NCBI RefSeq assembly: GCF_035083965.1
Contig: NC_089731.1
Span: forward strand, 7,663,501-7,727,500
Direction: 5' to 3'
Source: Branchiostoma lanceolatum
Taxonomy: Eukaryota; Chordata; Leptocardii; Amphioxiformes; Branchiostomatidae
Length of the DNA stretch: 64,000 nucleotides
The translations under genes were made by a program, and so were the position numbers. The first letter of the stretch is position 1, and every line of letters begins with the position of its first letter. The notes beneath the pieces were generated by a model. The model saw only the letters and a list, made by a program, of their open reading frames with translations. It had not been told where the DNA came from and did not search any database. Below are positions 1-12,500 of this stretch, piece by piece.

Positions 1-46
1 TTTTTTGTTTGACTCATGAACGTATTTTATGTATATGTAATTTCAG

Positions 47-611
47 ATGTGTGACTACTTATGAAAGAACATCGACGGACCCATCACTGGAACAAAGACA
101 AGTGGAGGAGGGGGCTTCGTCGGTGTATCCACTTGGGCAAAATGTAAGATTTTGTCGCCATATGATTGAGTGTACTGCTCGCTATTTTACATTTGATTGA
201 TGAGCAAAATTAAAATTCGTTTAGAATTCTAGAAGGCACCTACCGTCAAGGGGGTGAAGTATGCTATCCCTGACTGCCCTATATTGCACAGTGTCACACG
301 GACACTAATCTTGTATTTAATCGTTTCACCTAAATAAGGTAATCTTTCTTGACACAACAAAAGTACAGCGACGTTCGTAAGGTCTTCTTCATTCATACAT
401 ACAAACAGTCAATTGGATACAAATTAATTAACCTACACATAAATGTATATGATTAAGCACTTTTCTAATTTCACAGCTCATGTCGGAGGAAGATGCGTCC
501 TCCCTGCGAGAGAGACTGCAGTACCTTCCAGGCCGGCAGGGGACGTCGTGCCGTTGTTACCCGGGTTGGACAGGAGAGATATGTAGCATTGGAACTCATG
601 AAGAGTTGTAA
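47..611 (+). CDS. hyaluronidase-like protein, 3' end only (last two exons)
   Basis: Coding exons are 47-143 and 477-611 (stop TAA). The upstream part of the gene lies outside the window. Both exons have AG acceptors, and the first ends at a GT donor. The split-codon phase (two bases brought in, completing an Arg before CVTTYE) is the same as at exon 9 of the complete hyaluronidase at 46868-52330. The last exon encodes the second half of an EGF-like module (SCRCYPGWTGEIC) and ends in HEEL, as the other gene does. The penultimate exon is much shorter than its counterpart (97 against 181 nt) and lacks its acidic stretch. An AATAAA lies at 624-629, just after the stop. Identification as a GH56 hyaluronidase rests on similarity to the downstream paralogue, because the catalytic domain is not in view. 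The pair looks like an old tandem duplication now separated by other genes. Confidence 0.8.
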
Positions 612-1652
612 ATGGCATTTAACAATAAATCGACAAACAAACACTGGCAAAATATGACATTTGTGTCATACTGTACTGAAAGCAGTATTTTGTACGAAGT
701 CGTTGTTATTTGGATATATGCCATTTTGGATCCTTGAGCTAATTTACTTCTCTTAGTTAATAAAACACGCAATGTACATGCACTGGATACCATCATTGTG
801 GCTTCAGATTACTCACTAACCAGCGAACGAAACAATACTGCACACTATCGTACAGCGATACTATCGGATAATAAGGGGTGCTATATTGACCTTTGACTGC
901 TCGTGACCTTTACCGGAAGTACACAGCTGAGAAAGATGCAAGTCGTCCTGCTGCAAGGTTTCTAGTAAAACGAGGTACATTTGTAGTGTGCTAGTGCTTA
1001 TTCTTCAGGTTCATGTACTAATCATAACATAACCTTTAACTGCAGCCTAGGTTAGAGCTGCATGGCGTAGTAAAGAGGTCCATGTCGTCAGTGTGACGAG
1101 TTCACGCCACACCGTCTTTTACCGACGTTACACAAGGTTCGCCTGTACTACAAACACTGACCTACATCGACACGGCTAACATTCAATAAGAGTAGGGTAA
1201 ACTAGGGATGTGGAATAACAACGGAAATAAGTTTGGGTTTAGCGTGCAATTCACACGATATTTGAAAACAAAAGATGTGGTTTTTAATATCGGAGTTTGA
1301 CGTATTTTATGGCGGAGGTCAACTGAACTGCAACCGACGTCCCATATAACTCTGCTGCGTTGCTATATCAACACGTCGATTTGCCATGCTTTACAATGAA
1401 ATTCATACGATCTTAAACTTGGTTTCTTCATATAACGTTACTATGAAATCTGTGAAAATTTCTACGAAGATTTGTTTCGCACTGACTGAGTTTTTATTTA
1501 CTCCAACTTCATAAACATAAATGTGAGGCAGAGGATTATCAGAAAAATCCAAACCACCCAACATCTGCTTTGAGATGACGACAGAAAGGTATTTATTTGT
1601 TTGTTTGTTGAATGATTTCCAGTTCATACCATGGCCAGGTACTGACGTCACT
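612..1652. other. intergenic DNA, probable promoter of the NTF2-like gene
   Basis: No coding exon was recognised here. Around 888-920 there is a DR1-like TGACCTTTGACTG, a second TGACCTTT and an ETS-type CCGGAAGT, which together could mark a promoter for the gene starting at 1653. That is inference only. The rest is AT-rich with no clear repeat. Confidence 0.4.
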
Positions 1653-3025
1653 ATGGGTTTGATCAAGCTTGCTCTGACGGCCTCTGCGCTCTACTACGCA
1701 GGCGTGCAGGGTTACGTCATATACCACCTCCGGACCGCGGCTTTCAAAGTGGTTCGGCCTCGACTGGGTGCTCACGTCACCGAGGTATTTTTTAGAAAGT
1801 CTCTATCTGAATTGTTCCTTTGCTATAGCCTTCCTTTGGCGTAGCACTCATGCAAGTTCATGTGTCCATTTCCTTCTGTTTTCCTTGATTAGTGTCCTCG
1901 AGAGCGTGGGACCCTGTGAGCGCAAACAAAAGCGTAGCAAGAGTACACAGAAGGTTATGAAGACTTATGTTCACTGTAATTTTCCAACACGAATGGAATT
2001 GAACTTACCCATATTTTCAACTATACGATACCAAAGAATGAATCATCCCAATGCGGGCATAACGTAAGTTTATGCAGAATGTGGACACGTGGCTCGAACA
2101 GTGGATCAAATTTGACTGCAGATATCTTATGACGCCCTCTGTCTCTTTCCCAGGGGTAGTTATATGCTAGGCCCAGATGTATATTCCCTCTTTAAGTCTG
2201 GTTATATGTCCGAAATTCTTACTCTGTGTCCAGCGACATGTCCAGGTGTATGTGCTTGTTTTTACATCTCAGAAGTCGTTAAGATAACTCAACAGTTTAC
2301 AACATCGCAACGTAACGATTATGTCCATGTAATCACAGACAGAGAAAAAGAGAATCGTCCAGTCCCGCCAACCGCTCGTGCGGGCAGTCCTGTCCCTGTA
2401 CCAGGGCAAGCCGTCATCAGACCACCTCGGCTTCTACGCCCCGGGCGCCACCTTTACAGACCCGTTCGCCAGGCTTCTCGGCAAGCGCGAGATCACCACA
2501 GCCTTCTGCCAGCTTCCAAAGGCCCTGACGAAGGCTGAAACTCTAGGCTACACTGTGGAGCACGCAGAGGACTGGATGGCGATTTCGTTGGTCCAGAGGT
2601 TTGTATATCTTTTATTTCATTTGAGCAGTCATCCTAGAGTCTGTGAGCGTATGAATTTTCACAATATGTTTGTACAATAACATTTAGAACCAAATTTGCT
2701 TCTACTGTCAAATATACGATATTTGTATTGCTTTTGAATAAAAAACTAAAGCTTACTTCTGATCAAATCAACATTTTGTTTGTACAGGTACACAGTCAGA
2801 TTTGTTCCCATCAGTTTTGAGCTGCCGTCTGTGATTCATCTGACTCTGACAGAAAGGAAGGGAAAAGGGCGGGAAACTATCTTGACTCACAGTGAGTTCT
2901 GGTACGGAAAAGCGTTTGTGGACGAGTCCAACATGCGCATCTTAGGAATGGGCAAGATGGCGGAAAAGATCCGGCGATTTCAAGGATGGTTAGTTACACG
3001 GTACGAGCTTAACCCGCCGAGATGA
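1653..3025 (+). CDS. uncharacterised 201-aa protein with N-terminal hydrophobic segment and NTF2/SnoaL-like domain
   Basis: Three exons join in phase: 1653-1784, 2363-2598 and 2788-3025, giving 201 codons. The chosen ATG has A at -3 and G at +4. Exon 1 encodes a hydrophobic N-terminus (about residues 3-26), which could be a membrane anchor or an organelle-targeting segment. From about residue 60 the sequence resembles the NTF2-like fold: a tyrosine and the motif FTDPFARLLGKREI mark the typical helix-to-strand turn, and the C-terminus ends in strands with a final HSEFWYGKAF. The DPF segment recalls SnoaL and DUF2358-type proteins, but I cannot name an orthologue. No enzymatic function should be assumed. 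An AATAAA is at 3076-3081. The exon structure is well supported; the family call is moderate. Confidence 0.7.
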
Positions 3026-3961
3026 TGGTGTTGACCTGCTAGTTGATTAGTGAAAAATGATTAATTTGTAGATTGAATAAAGGAAAGTCACCGTGCATTC
3101 TTGACCGAGTAAATATGTTTTCTTGTCGTGAGTTGCTACTTTTATCATCAATATCTAATCAAATGTTAACTTTGCGGAATTGATGGTCTTATATTCTTGC
3201 TCTTTTGTTATTCATTCATTGTGTTTTTCTAGTTCAATCTCTTTCTTTGTCATTATTTGGCTTTTTTTTCAATCTTGATTTTAAACGTTGGACATGCTTG
3301 ACCTCAATTGAGGATGACAACAGAGGAAGGCTCCTATGATAATCATTTGGTTCTATCTGATAATAGATAATAGATAAATAGAATGTAATAACTCTGTGTT
3401 ACCACCCAACATAAGCAAACAACAAGCTGTGTAATCTACATTCACTATTAACAACATCAACAACAACAAAGAAAACAACCAGATGCTAAGACGAGAATGA
3501 ACCATATTTTGCTGCACGGTTTGTTTACTGTGCGGAATCACAAACTTTTAGAGGATGCACTTCGTGAGCAGCTGCTAGGTGGCGCCTCTCCACACATCAC
3601 CTGCTATCCTGCAGAACGATATTTGAATTGGATGAGTATCAAACAAAAGTCTTAAAATTTTAGCGGGAATATCTATACTTCTGTAAAAAGGTAAATGAAA
3701 GGAAATTTAACCTTCTCCCCGCTGCCTAACCCCATAACCAATGCAAATTTGGTGCCATACGGCTACCTTATCAGGCAGAAGGTTAAGCAAGTGTTTGTGT
3801 TGTGTGCTGTAATATCCTAACAAATAAAATGTAGCGGACGGGTGTTAACACCTTCAACCGCCAGTTTTCAGACCTACCTGGTCCATTCATTGTATAAGTA
3901 TGATATTTTTCTTCGTTTTGTTTTGTTTATAAAAACAAGCGGAAGTTGCCAAGAGTCTTAC
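3026..3961. other. intergenic DNA between convergent genes
   Basis: This is the 3' flank of the NTF2-like gene (+) and of the defensin-like gene (-). It is AT-rich. I see no coding exon, SINE or strong inverted repeat. Confidence 0.5.
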
Positions 3962-4556
3962 TCAGAAGAAGTTGTTGGGGTCGTAGTAGCAGATGCAGCG
4001 GTTCTCCTCGTTACAGAACCCGCTCAGCTGCTTTTGACGGCACCGATACTGGCAGTAACTCTCCCCGTGTGTAACGCATGGGTCCATATCATTCCTGCCT
4101 GGAAGGCACAAATATATCATTACTGAATTTGTACCCAGGAAAGCACGCGCTGCTCTATGTCATCCCTCCCTGTAAGACACAAATGCAACAGTAACTTCGG
4201 TTCAAAGTATCCCCCCTTGTAGAATATAACCATACATGTAATAATAAAGTTGTTTTAGAGATATGTATCGTTAATATCAATTTTGTATTCCTTGTTCGAA
4301 AGAAATGTACTTATCTATCCGTCTAAAATAGATCTAATCTGGAAATAACACTATCAAGAAAAATTTCTGTCCTCTGATCCAAATATGTGTGTAAATGTGG
4401 AACATATGGTGCATATCAGATATACCGGGAAGTTTTTTTTTCAAAATCGTATGGAAAGTAATGTTTCGCTGTGCTAACCATACCTTGGATGGACAGGCCC
4501 TCCACCACCACCTCCGACACCATAATGATGAGAAATAGACACACAAGGCGCTTCAT
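3962..4556 (-). CDS. secreted defensin-like peptide (CS-alpha-beta cysteine pattern), 69 aa
   Basis: Two exons on the minus strand join in phase: 4556-4484 (start ATG, signal peptide, donor GTATGG) and 4098-3962 (acceptor CTTCCAG, stop TGA). The 69-residue product starts with MKRLVCLFLIIM, a hydrophobic signal peptide of about 20 residues, so it should be secreted. The mature part has six cysteines at 32, 40, 44, 53, 59 and 61, that is C-x7-C-x3-C-x8-C-x5-C-x-C, with Gly two residues before the fourth (GFC). That is the cysteine-stabilised alpha-beta signature of invertebrate defensins. An antimicrobial role is inferred from the family; the same fold also occurs in ion-channel blockers and other small peptides. 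The protein is too small to appear as one reading frame because an intron interrupts it. It sits alone between the NTF2-like gene and the 3' end of the kinase gene. Confidence 0.8.
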
Positions 4557-4690
4557 GTTGCACGTAGGGGGTCTTCAAGAGCTGTCCAGTAGCTATAGAC
4601 TCTTGTCTGAGAGACGCTGTTAATGACGGTCAAAGCTGTATGACCTGACGCAATGTGGGACATCAGCTGCTCGCGTTCCCAGGACCGTGG

Positions 4691-4697
4691 TTAAATA
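4691..4697 (-). promoter_or_regulatory. possible TATA-like element of the defensin-like gene
   Basis: On the minus strand the bases read TATTTAA, about 135 bp before the start codon at 4556. If used, it would give a 5' leader of roughly 100 nt. Position and composition are the only evidence. Confidence 0.25.
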
Positions 4698-4762
4698 TTC
4701 AAACAGGTTGACACTGAATCTACAACGATCGGATGTTTAAAGGCCTGGATGCTGCTCTCATG

Positions 4763-4978
4763 TAGCCTCTACCAGGCCCCGCGGGATGGCTGGAAAAATA
4801 GTAGAAATTGGCCTAATAGAGTGAATAGTATGGCAAGGGAGTTGGCTACGGAGAGAGGATCCAATATGCCATCCATCAGAGCGGCAAACTGTAGCAGACT
4901 AACTCCTCTTGCATGTTTTTTTGTCTATTTGGCCAGTTTCTACTCTTTTCTGCCGCCTCTGGAGCCCGGTAGAGGCTA
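4763..4978. mobile_element. MITE, TAGCCTC-ended family, copy 1
   Basis: The element begins TAGCCTCTACCAGG and ends in its reverse complement, with subterminal inverted stretches (GGCTGGAAAAATAGTAGAAATTGG near the left end, the complement near the right). It is flanked by a perfect 9-bp direct repeat, GCTCTCATG, at 4754-4762 and 4979-4987. At 216 bp with no coding potential it is a non-autonomous DNA transposon. The 9-bp duplication suggests the Mutator superfamily. Confidence 0.85.
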
Positions 4979-4987
4979 GCTCTCATG

Positions 4988-6575
4988 CTCAACCACTCCG
5001 ATGCTTTTGAGATACGCAGCTCAAAAGACTGCAGCGCTGCGATGTGTTTTAATCAAATAAACCATTAACCATTAAGCAGAGGTATCAGCTGGTTTGCTTG
5101 TTTGTTCTGGGGATGAATCCGCAGTTTCGCAATCGGCATTTCAATGCTAGCAATAAGTACGTTGGGGACACTGTCAGGAAGTTGCGTCAAAAGTGACAGA
5201 AAGGTGGCAGGAAATGGAGTAGGCATTTGTTTGTTTTGTCCGCACAACCGGAAAACCACCTTCAGCAGTAAGCGTCCCCCTCAAACACAGGACCTACGGC
5301 TTTACTGCCCATTCGAGAGGACGTACCTAACCGAAGCAAGGTGCACATTTTCACCTGAGTCGAGTGAGGGAATAGGTGTTACCAAGGGCACAACATTGGG
5401 GACTGCTAGGGATTCCCAAACATTTAGATTCTTAGTCAACCACAAGACCACCTTGCCACCGTTGCGACGATTGGCAAGCGGACCAAAGCTGGATATCCGG
5501 CTGTTGTATTAAACACCATGATCATTGACAAAAGTAACAACATTATGGCTGGAAAACACCGCGGTACAGGTTGACCGTTTATGAAAAAGAAATCGCATAC
5601 AACACACTATAACTGAGTGACAACGGACGTTTTATACTGAAGTCATTTTAATCATCTTTATTGGCCAAATACCAAATACAGGCCAAATACAATATTTGAT
5701 GTGACAAATACATCAATTTGAATATGCATAGAAGCTCAAAACAGCTTTAAAGTACGACCAAGGTCTTAGATAGTTCACATTTTTCTGAGTGTCTAAACGT
5801 TCGCACATGTATGGCACAATTTCGCAATTTCCGCATATCAGAACTCTTTACATATCATACTTTTGGAGTGCTCTTTTCCCATCTTCTCGTACACAAGTTT
5901 CACACGCATTCAATACACAAATATCCTTCTCCTGTACAAGCCAACAATATATATACATCGCCTCAACACACATTAACATCTTCTCTATCCTTTCATCGTC
6001 ACGTGAAGAACACGTGATAACCACGTGATCATCAAGGTAACAGTTACGCAAGCTACTGGGTAGAATTTGAAAAGGGTCAGACGTCTGACCACTTACAAAA
6101 TCTATCTAGTTGCTTGAGTAACTGTTACCAGGTGTATATCTTGTTACCTGGATGTCTAACCTTCATCGACGTAACACGTATCACTAAAACGTGATCATCA
6201 GTTTCATCTCGAAAGTCACCACATAAAAGACATGAAATATACTTCCACTCAGCTCAACGATCCATCTATCATCTCCTCACTCCTTCTCTAATTGCAAAAT
6301 AGCTTTTACCTCTTTTCTTCTTTGTAAAATAATTTCCCCCTCTTTTCATAAAATACATTTTCACAATGGCCATTTCTAGAGCATGTTAGACTTTAAAACA
6401 TCAAGCCCAGTACCTTTCATTGGAATGCACAACTCATCACTCATTTGACTTGAAAATTTTTCATGAGCAAATTCAAACAGTCACACATTATAACCAGTCG
6501 AATAAAGCTCTACACAACGCCATTTTTGGTCAGCAGTATTGAAATGATTGACAGTTCTGACGGACAGCAAACGTC
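4988..6575. other. 3' flank and probable 3' UTR of the kinase gene
   Basis: No coding exon was recognised. On the minus strand an AATAAA lies at 5662-5657, about 0.9 kb after the kinase stop codon, so much of this stretch may be its 3' UTR. The part around 6010-6200 holds an inverted-repeat element described separately. Confidence 0.45.
6000..6200. repeat. interspersed repeat with GGTTAGACATCC motif, copy 1
   Basis: The stretch contains the palindrome GGTCAGACGTCTGACC, then TAGTTGCTTGAGTAACTGTTACC and GGATGTCTAACCTTCATCGACG. The same units occur in the opposite orientation at about 21408-21515, and a shorter piece occurs at 61437-61470. It is therefore a dispersed repeat, likely a non-autonomous transposon remnant of unknown class. 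Confidence 0.6.
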
Positions 6576-9500
6576 CTATTGGAGTTTTCCAACAGAGTGC
6601 TTATCATATTCTTCTCCCAGAAGCACCCGCGTGGTCTTGTTGATGTCCCAGTTGTTCTGTTTTAAGCGCCGCAGCGCATGCGCACGCACGTCTGACTGGG
6701 AGTAGTCCTGGCGCGTGCGCAGCTGAAGTTTGACAAACTTGTTGGCCTGCTCGACGTTGCAGTTTGTAGCTTGAAGCGCCAAGGCGCACATCTCTGGCGT
6801 AGCCTGTAGACAAACAGGGGAAAGTGTTAGCTGAAATATTTCAAATCGATAAACGAAATATCTGTAGGGTTTTCTTTTTGTGTGCTTGTCTCCCTTCAAT
6901 GTATCTGATAACTTGCAAGACAGCGTAAGTAAAGTAACAAACAATAACTTGAATAAGTAATGTCGCATGTAAAGTTGTGATGCAATGTGGTTTAAGTCAA
7001 AGTTTGAGGTCCCTTCATTTGAAAACAATTCGCTGTATAGCGTGTTTGCAACGATTCTACATGAATATTCATTTACTACTAAGGGGCCTTAACCTCCTTC
7101 TTTCCCCCGCAATCCCCTGTGGTACTGGAACTATGAGATATAGCTTATATCTCTAGTACTCGTACCTCATCTGGTAGAGCTCTCTTCATGAACTTGACCA
7201 GCCCGTCCTCTCCGCTGCCGCTTCTCGGTCTCCGTTCCCTGTTCTCCCGCCCGAGTTTCCTCATCACCACGGCGTTTCCTCCATTCGTCTCCTGCGACTG
7301 CTCACTTTTCCTACTGTGCGCCTTTTTACTTGCTTCCTCTTTCTCGTCCTTGCAATTGGGGCTTGTCTTGCGGGTCGCCTTCGTGGTCTCACTAGGAGAA
7401 CATTTTCCGGTCGCACGTGTCCCATCCTTTGTGGTCTCACTAGGGGAACCTTTCCCTACCGCACGTGTCCCGTTCCGCCCGCACTGGCATGTTGCCGGCG
7501 GCTTCTTCTCAGCTTTACCCACAGGTTTTGAGGCCTGTTTAGAAGACCCGTTACTTGTTCTGACTCTTGTTTGTGACCGTTCAGTCGAAGGTGCCCTCGT
7601 GGACTTCTCAGAAGTTTCGTCTTCCTTTAACACCAGCAGAGGTTTGGGAGACTGTCTGGAAGGTGCATCAGAACCAGTCTTACCGTTTGTACGATTCTTA
7701 CTGACTCCTGTAATTTTTTTAGTTGCCTGTAATTTCAAATCCTTAGTTGCTGCTTTCGGAGACTGCCTTGGTACATCGTGCAAGAGTTTACTACGCGCGC
7801 CATTTTTACCGTTGGCGTTCTTCTTACTCTTAGTGTCCAAGACTTTCGAGGAAGACGTCTTCTCTGGTTCAGATATATGCAGCTCGGAAGGAGCGGACTC
7901 ATTTCTTTGCCTAGTCCTTGTAACAACAGGAGAGTCACTTTCCTCTGTCGCAAGAGGCGCTCGTTTCACAGTCTGACTTGTTGGACGACTTCTGTGCGGT
8001 TCGTCCACACCCAAACTCTCCAGCGTCTCCGTGGAGAAACTAGACATAACCTCGTCTAGGAGACCTTCACACCCCAGGTCAGGCATGCGCATAAAGTACA
8101 TGGTGGAAGGTCGGGGATTTAACGAAGGAACGTCGTATGTGACGTCATCAACCGACGTTTCCCGACAGTCTGCATCGGCCCCGACTGCCTCAGGACGAGG
8201 CTGCGGCCTGGGTACGTCATAGTCTGGTCTGGGCGAGAACGGCATGAGGACGTGCCCTACATCCGGGTCCTGCAAAAAATAGTCACATGGGTTTACTGAT
8301 GAAATATGATACGAACATTTAGTTCTTTGGGATATTCGCTTTGCGGTTTGGAAGTCGTTAGATTTTTCATCTCTTTCAAATTACTGTATACATGACTATA
8401 CCAAGGATAACTATGGTTATCTATTACTGACCGGTTATATTCCACACTGCAGCTAGGTGTCGCTGCTAACAATGCGGCTCCAAACGTAACCATATTCTTA
8501 CAAATGAACTGGTGAATTATGCACTGTCTGACATACCGGTTGGGCAGATAAGTCGGTCCCGTTCAGGTTCTCATAATGCCGCTTGTCCTCCACCCCGCCC
8601 GCCGCACCACCCAACTCAGCCTGGGCGGGAGGAAACTCAAATGTCACCGTCGACGTCTTCGGTTCACGGCTATCAACGGACTCAGAAACTTCTTCCGCCG
8701 GCATGTCTGCTGATATGAAAATAACAAAGAATTGCAATTTGGATATCAGGCTAACAGTTGAAACAACGCACACTTTGGTGTTCTAACACTTGAATGGCCT
8801 TTGATCACTCTTTACTTGAATATATCCCATGCCAGCTTCACTAAACATCTTAGAGAACAAGTGTGAATACACAAATGTAGTTGTGATTGTAGTCATTGTA
8901 CGCAGTTTGACTCAAGCAAAAACGTGGAAGAAACAATTGCAAGTTTGCGACTGAAGCCATACTGATTTGATTGTATGGATGACATATTTTGGCCCCCGCA
9001 AAATTGATGCGAGCATGCGAAAATATAAACGGTGGGCCAAAAACGTTGCCTTTATCATAAATTTATCATAAAGTGGTCAGGAAGGTTTTACAAATGACTG
9101 AATTCACAGAACATATTAAAAAGGGCGAAAATTATTGCACGGGCAGATGTCATCCATACAGTCGAGTCAGTGTGGCCCAGGGGATGGTAGTGAGATTCTT
9201 CATCATTCGTTAAAAGGAAAAATTACAAATACAGTCCTAAGAAGCAGTAAAATAAAAATGCTTACAGGGCTTCTCTTGAAGTGTCTCCTCCTGAAGCGAA
9301 CTGCAATTGAGAAAGTACACTTTATTAGTATAATTTTTCCGCCTTGGTGTAACATTCATAGAAGATATATGCATGCATCTAAAGCGGTGAAAACATGTAA
9401 CCACAACTACACGATTACGTACATCAGAAAAATGTCAAAGTTTGAAGTTCTCAAATAATGTTGAACAGTTTGATTAGCATAATTCTAACTTACCTAAAAG

Positions 9501-12500
9501 CAATGCAGTGAAAGATAAGAGCAGATTTTGAATTAAGAACTCCATAGAAGCATAAAAGATTATTCTCTGTGATATGCAGAAATTTAAACCATCACTATAC
9601 ATGTATGCGAAGCCCCACCTATCAGTACACACAAAAAAAAGCGCTACCTACCAATACTGGTCTCTCTCTGCAGAGGAAGAAGCGCCCCCTCCCGAGTCGG
9701 ACTGCCCGTCACCTGGCCGCCGCTTCCCGCGCATGCTCATGTAGAACTTGGACAGCGCATTGAACCCGTCATGCTTAGCGGATGGTCGACTGTTGTGCAA
9801 GAGACTTATTAGAGCTAGATGTCACCAACAAGCTTAAATCATCGAAGCGTTAATCAAATAGCACATGGTTACAAAGTGATACAGACTGTAAAACAACAAT
9901 ATTGTCGACATTGATCAATTTTTTACATTATATGGGACACACGCAAAAAAGTAGAATGCTCACGTTTCATAATGGTTGCCTTCTTTCTGTACTGTTGACG
10001 GCTGGGGTGCTGTAATGAAAACAAAAATAAATATCACCCATCAAAAAGATTCATTAAAAATATCCACCACATAAATAAACGCTAACCGCCTATACCGTGA
10101 AAAATGAACCGACGATGTAAATGTTCATATACATACATACAATGATAAAACTTGTTAGAATGATACATTTCGGAATTCAAATGTACACACAAATCGTACT
10201 TTTCTTCATTTTTCTCTTTTTGTCTATCGCAGCGGCAGCTTTCTCTTGCTTCTCGGCTTCCGTTTGGAAGGGTTCCGTCATCTCCGGGTCGAAGAAGCCG
10301 ATCTTGTCCTCATCTAGCGCGCCGAGCCAGCCATGGTTGTCACTGCCGAGTAGGAAGGAAAATAGCCCGTGTTACTCAAGCTCTCGTGGTCAGGGGCTGA
10401 TTGGGCCATTTGCTATCGGCCTGACCAGTGGGTTATCTCTAAGCCGATCAATCGGTGGCAAGGCAGTACTAGAAATAGTATCAAAGACAAAAGGGCCAAG
10501 CAACCAGTATCCAAATGGCCATCGATGGCCTTTTGGATACTGGTTGGCCCTTTTGATACTGTCTTGCCACCAATAGATCTGCTTGGCGATTAACAAGTGG
10601 GAGGGCTGCTAGAAGCGTTATTTAGTCATACTAGAAAGGAAATTTCAGCTCACATAGATATTGAGAAATTATTTCTTGGGTATTTACCTGTATATAAATA
10701 TATATAGATACATTGTATAATACACAATTTAAGCCATTATACATACTGTTCAAGCAAAATATAAACCGGCATCTAAAATTCACCTTGGTTTTTCCAGAAC
10801 TGTGATGACGTCACCGGCCTTTACGGTCATAAGGTTGTGTACCACGTCACCATCGACGTCACCAATGGCGACTCTCTGCTCTGGTTTCGCCTGCAAAATA
10901 AATCATGGACGTTGAAGTTAGTATCTTTGGCTTCATCTGTTTATTTGAGGTATCTTTCTAATACGTGTTCATCATTCCTTCCATTTCTGTCCAGCTACGC
11001 TTCTCTGGTGCTTTATTGACAAATTTTGGACAGTTTCTACTATATCTTTGATCACAAAAGGAGCCTGATGTGTATTCTTTTTGATACATGATTAATTGCC
11101 AATATGTATTGAGAATAAAAGCAAACTATGCCTGACGTAAGTCTTTAGCAGGCTCTATGAGTCTGGCTTTTCTCTTATTGCAGATTATTTCTTGCCTCTA
11201 CCAGGCTCCGCAGATGACTGGAAAAATAGTAGAGCCAAATAGAGTGAATAGTATGCTAAAGGACAATATCAATAGGCGATTGTCACTCTATTTTGCCAAT
11301 TTCAATTTTTTTTCCCAGCGATCCGTGGAGCCTGGTAGAGGCTATATAGGCTGGCAACGTCGAACCGGGTGCAATTGAACTAATATGCCATCTGATGATT
11401 AGGAAAAAAGCCAGACTCGTGGAGCCTAGGAAAGTGGCTAATAGATTGAAAAAAATCATCACGTACCTCCTCCAGCACCTGACACAGCTTGGTGAAGGTG
11501 GGCCGTTCTTTAGGCTTGTGGCTCCAGCAGTCGTGCATGATGCGGTAATGGCTGAACGGACAGAACCTGGGTCTCTCCAGACGGTGGTACATAGGGGGGC
11601 CAATAGCCTGGCGAATCTAAAAGAAGAATTAGAAATATTAACATCGAATATTCTACAGCAGTACCATAGAAAGCCGCTAAGTAATAATCTATCTTGTCAT
11701 TCGGTTTGCTAACACCCATCCACATGCCAAATATCATACAGATCCATCCACAACTTCTCGAGTTATGCTGTCCACAAACAAATCCACAAACAACAAAGGC
11801 CACAAAATCGAAAATAACACAACCCTCTTGGTAAAGGTAAAAACTCTTCAATGGTGACAATGCTCTAAAACGTTTCCGTTAAATGATGTTCTCTTTTCTT
11901 ATTCTTAAGATCTAGTGCACGGTAAAGACTGGCCTCGCCACCAGGCCCTCCTACAGGCGTATGGATCGTAGAATTCGGCAAAAAAACCTACTAATTAGCC
12001 AGTAGAGTCAGTCCGCCGTAAAGATCACTTTTCGCCAGCGAGCCTGCAAATGAAACCCTGGCAAATATTCTCTCTACAGCCGGCGTAGTTAGTCTGGTAG
12101 AGACTAGGTAAAGACCCCGTACCTGTTCCCCGCTGTACGTGGCCCACGGCTGCTCCCCGTAACTGAACATCTCCCACATGGTGACAGCGAAGCTCCACAC
12201 GTCCGTGGCCGACGTGAATACGAACTCGTTAATCGCTTCCGGTGCACACCTGAGTCAAGACACAGCAGGAACCAAAGATATCGTTCAACACTAGAGAATA
12301 ATGTCTATAGTGACGCACAAGATCAGTTGTAAGAGCTTGAAGGTTAATTTATGTTGGTAGAAATCATTCGGAAGCAAAGTCGTACTGTATTTCCAATACA
12401 AAAATCGGACTTAGATTTTTGTATGTGTGTCTGTGTGTGTGGGCAACTTTGCTTCAAGATCAGTTGCTGAACACACACTTTTTAGTTCTTTTTCGAAAAA

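Noticed and set aside
4334..4546. 70-codon minus-strand frame overlapping defensin exon 1
   Set aside because: It is a different frame of the signal-peptide exon running on into the intron. The ATG at 4556 with the spliced second exon gives the coherent product.
7188..7976. 262-codon plus-strand reading frame
   Set aside because: It lies exactly antisense to the large kinase exon 7166-8269, which keeps phase with both neighbours. The opposite frame is open because of codon composition.
10390..10596. Short frames on both strands at 10369-10596
   Set aside because: They arise from the hairpin element, which naturally reads similarly on both strands.
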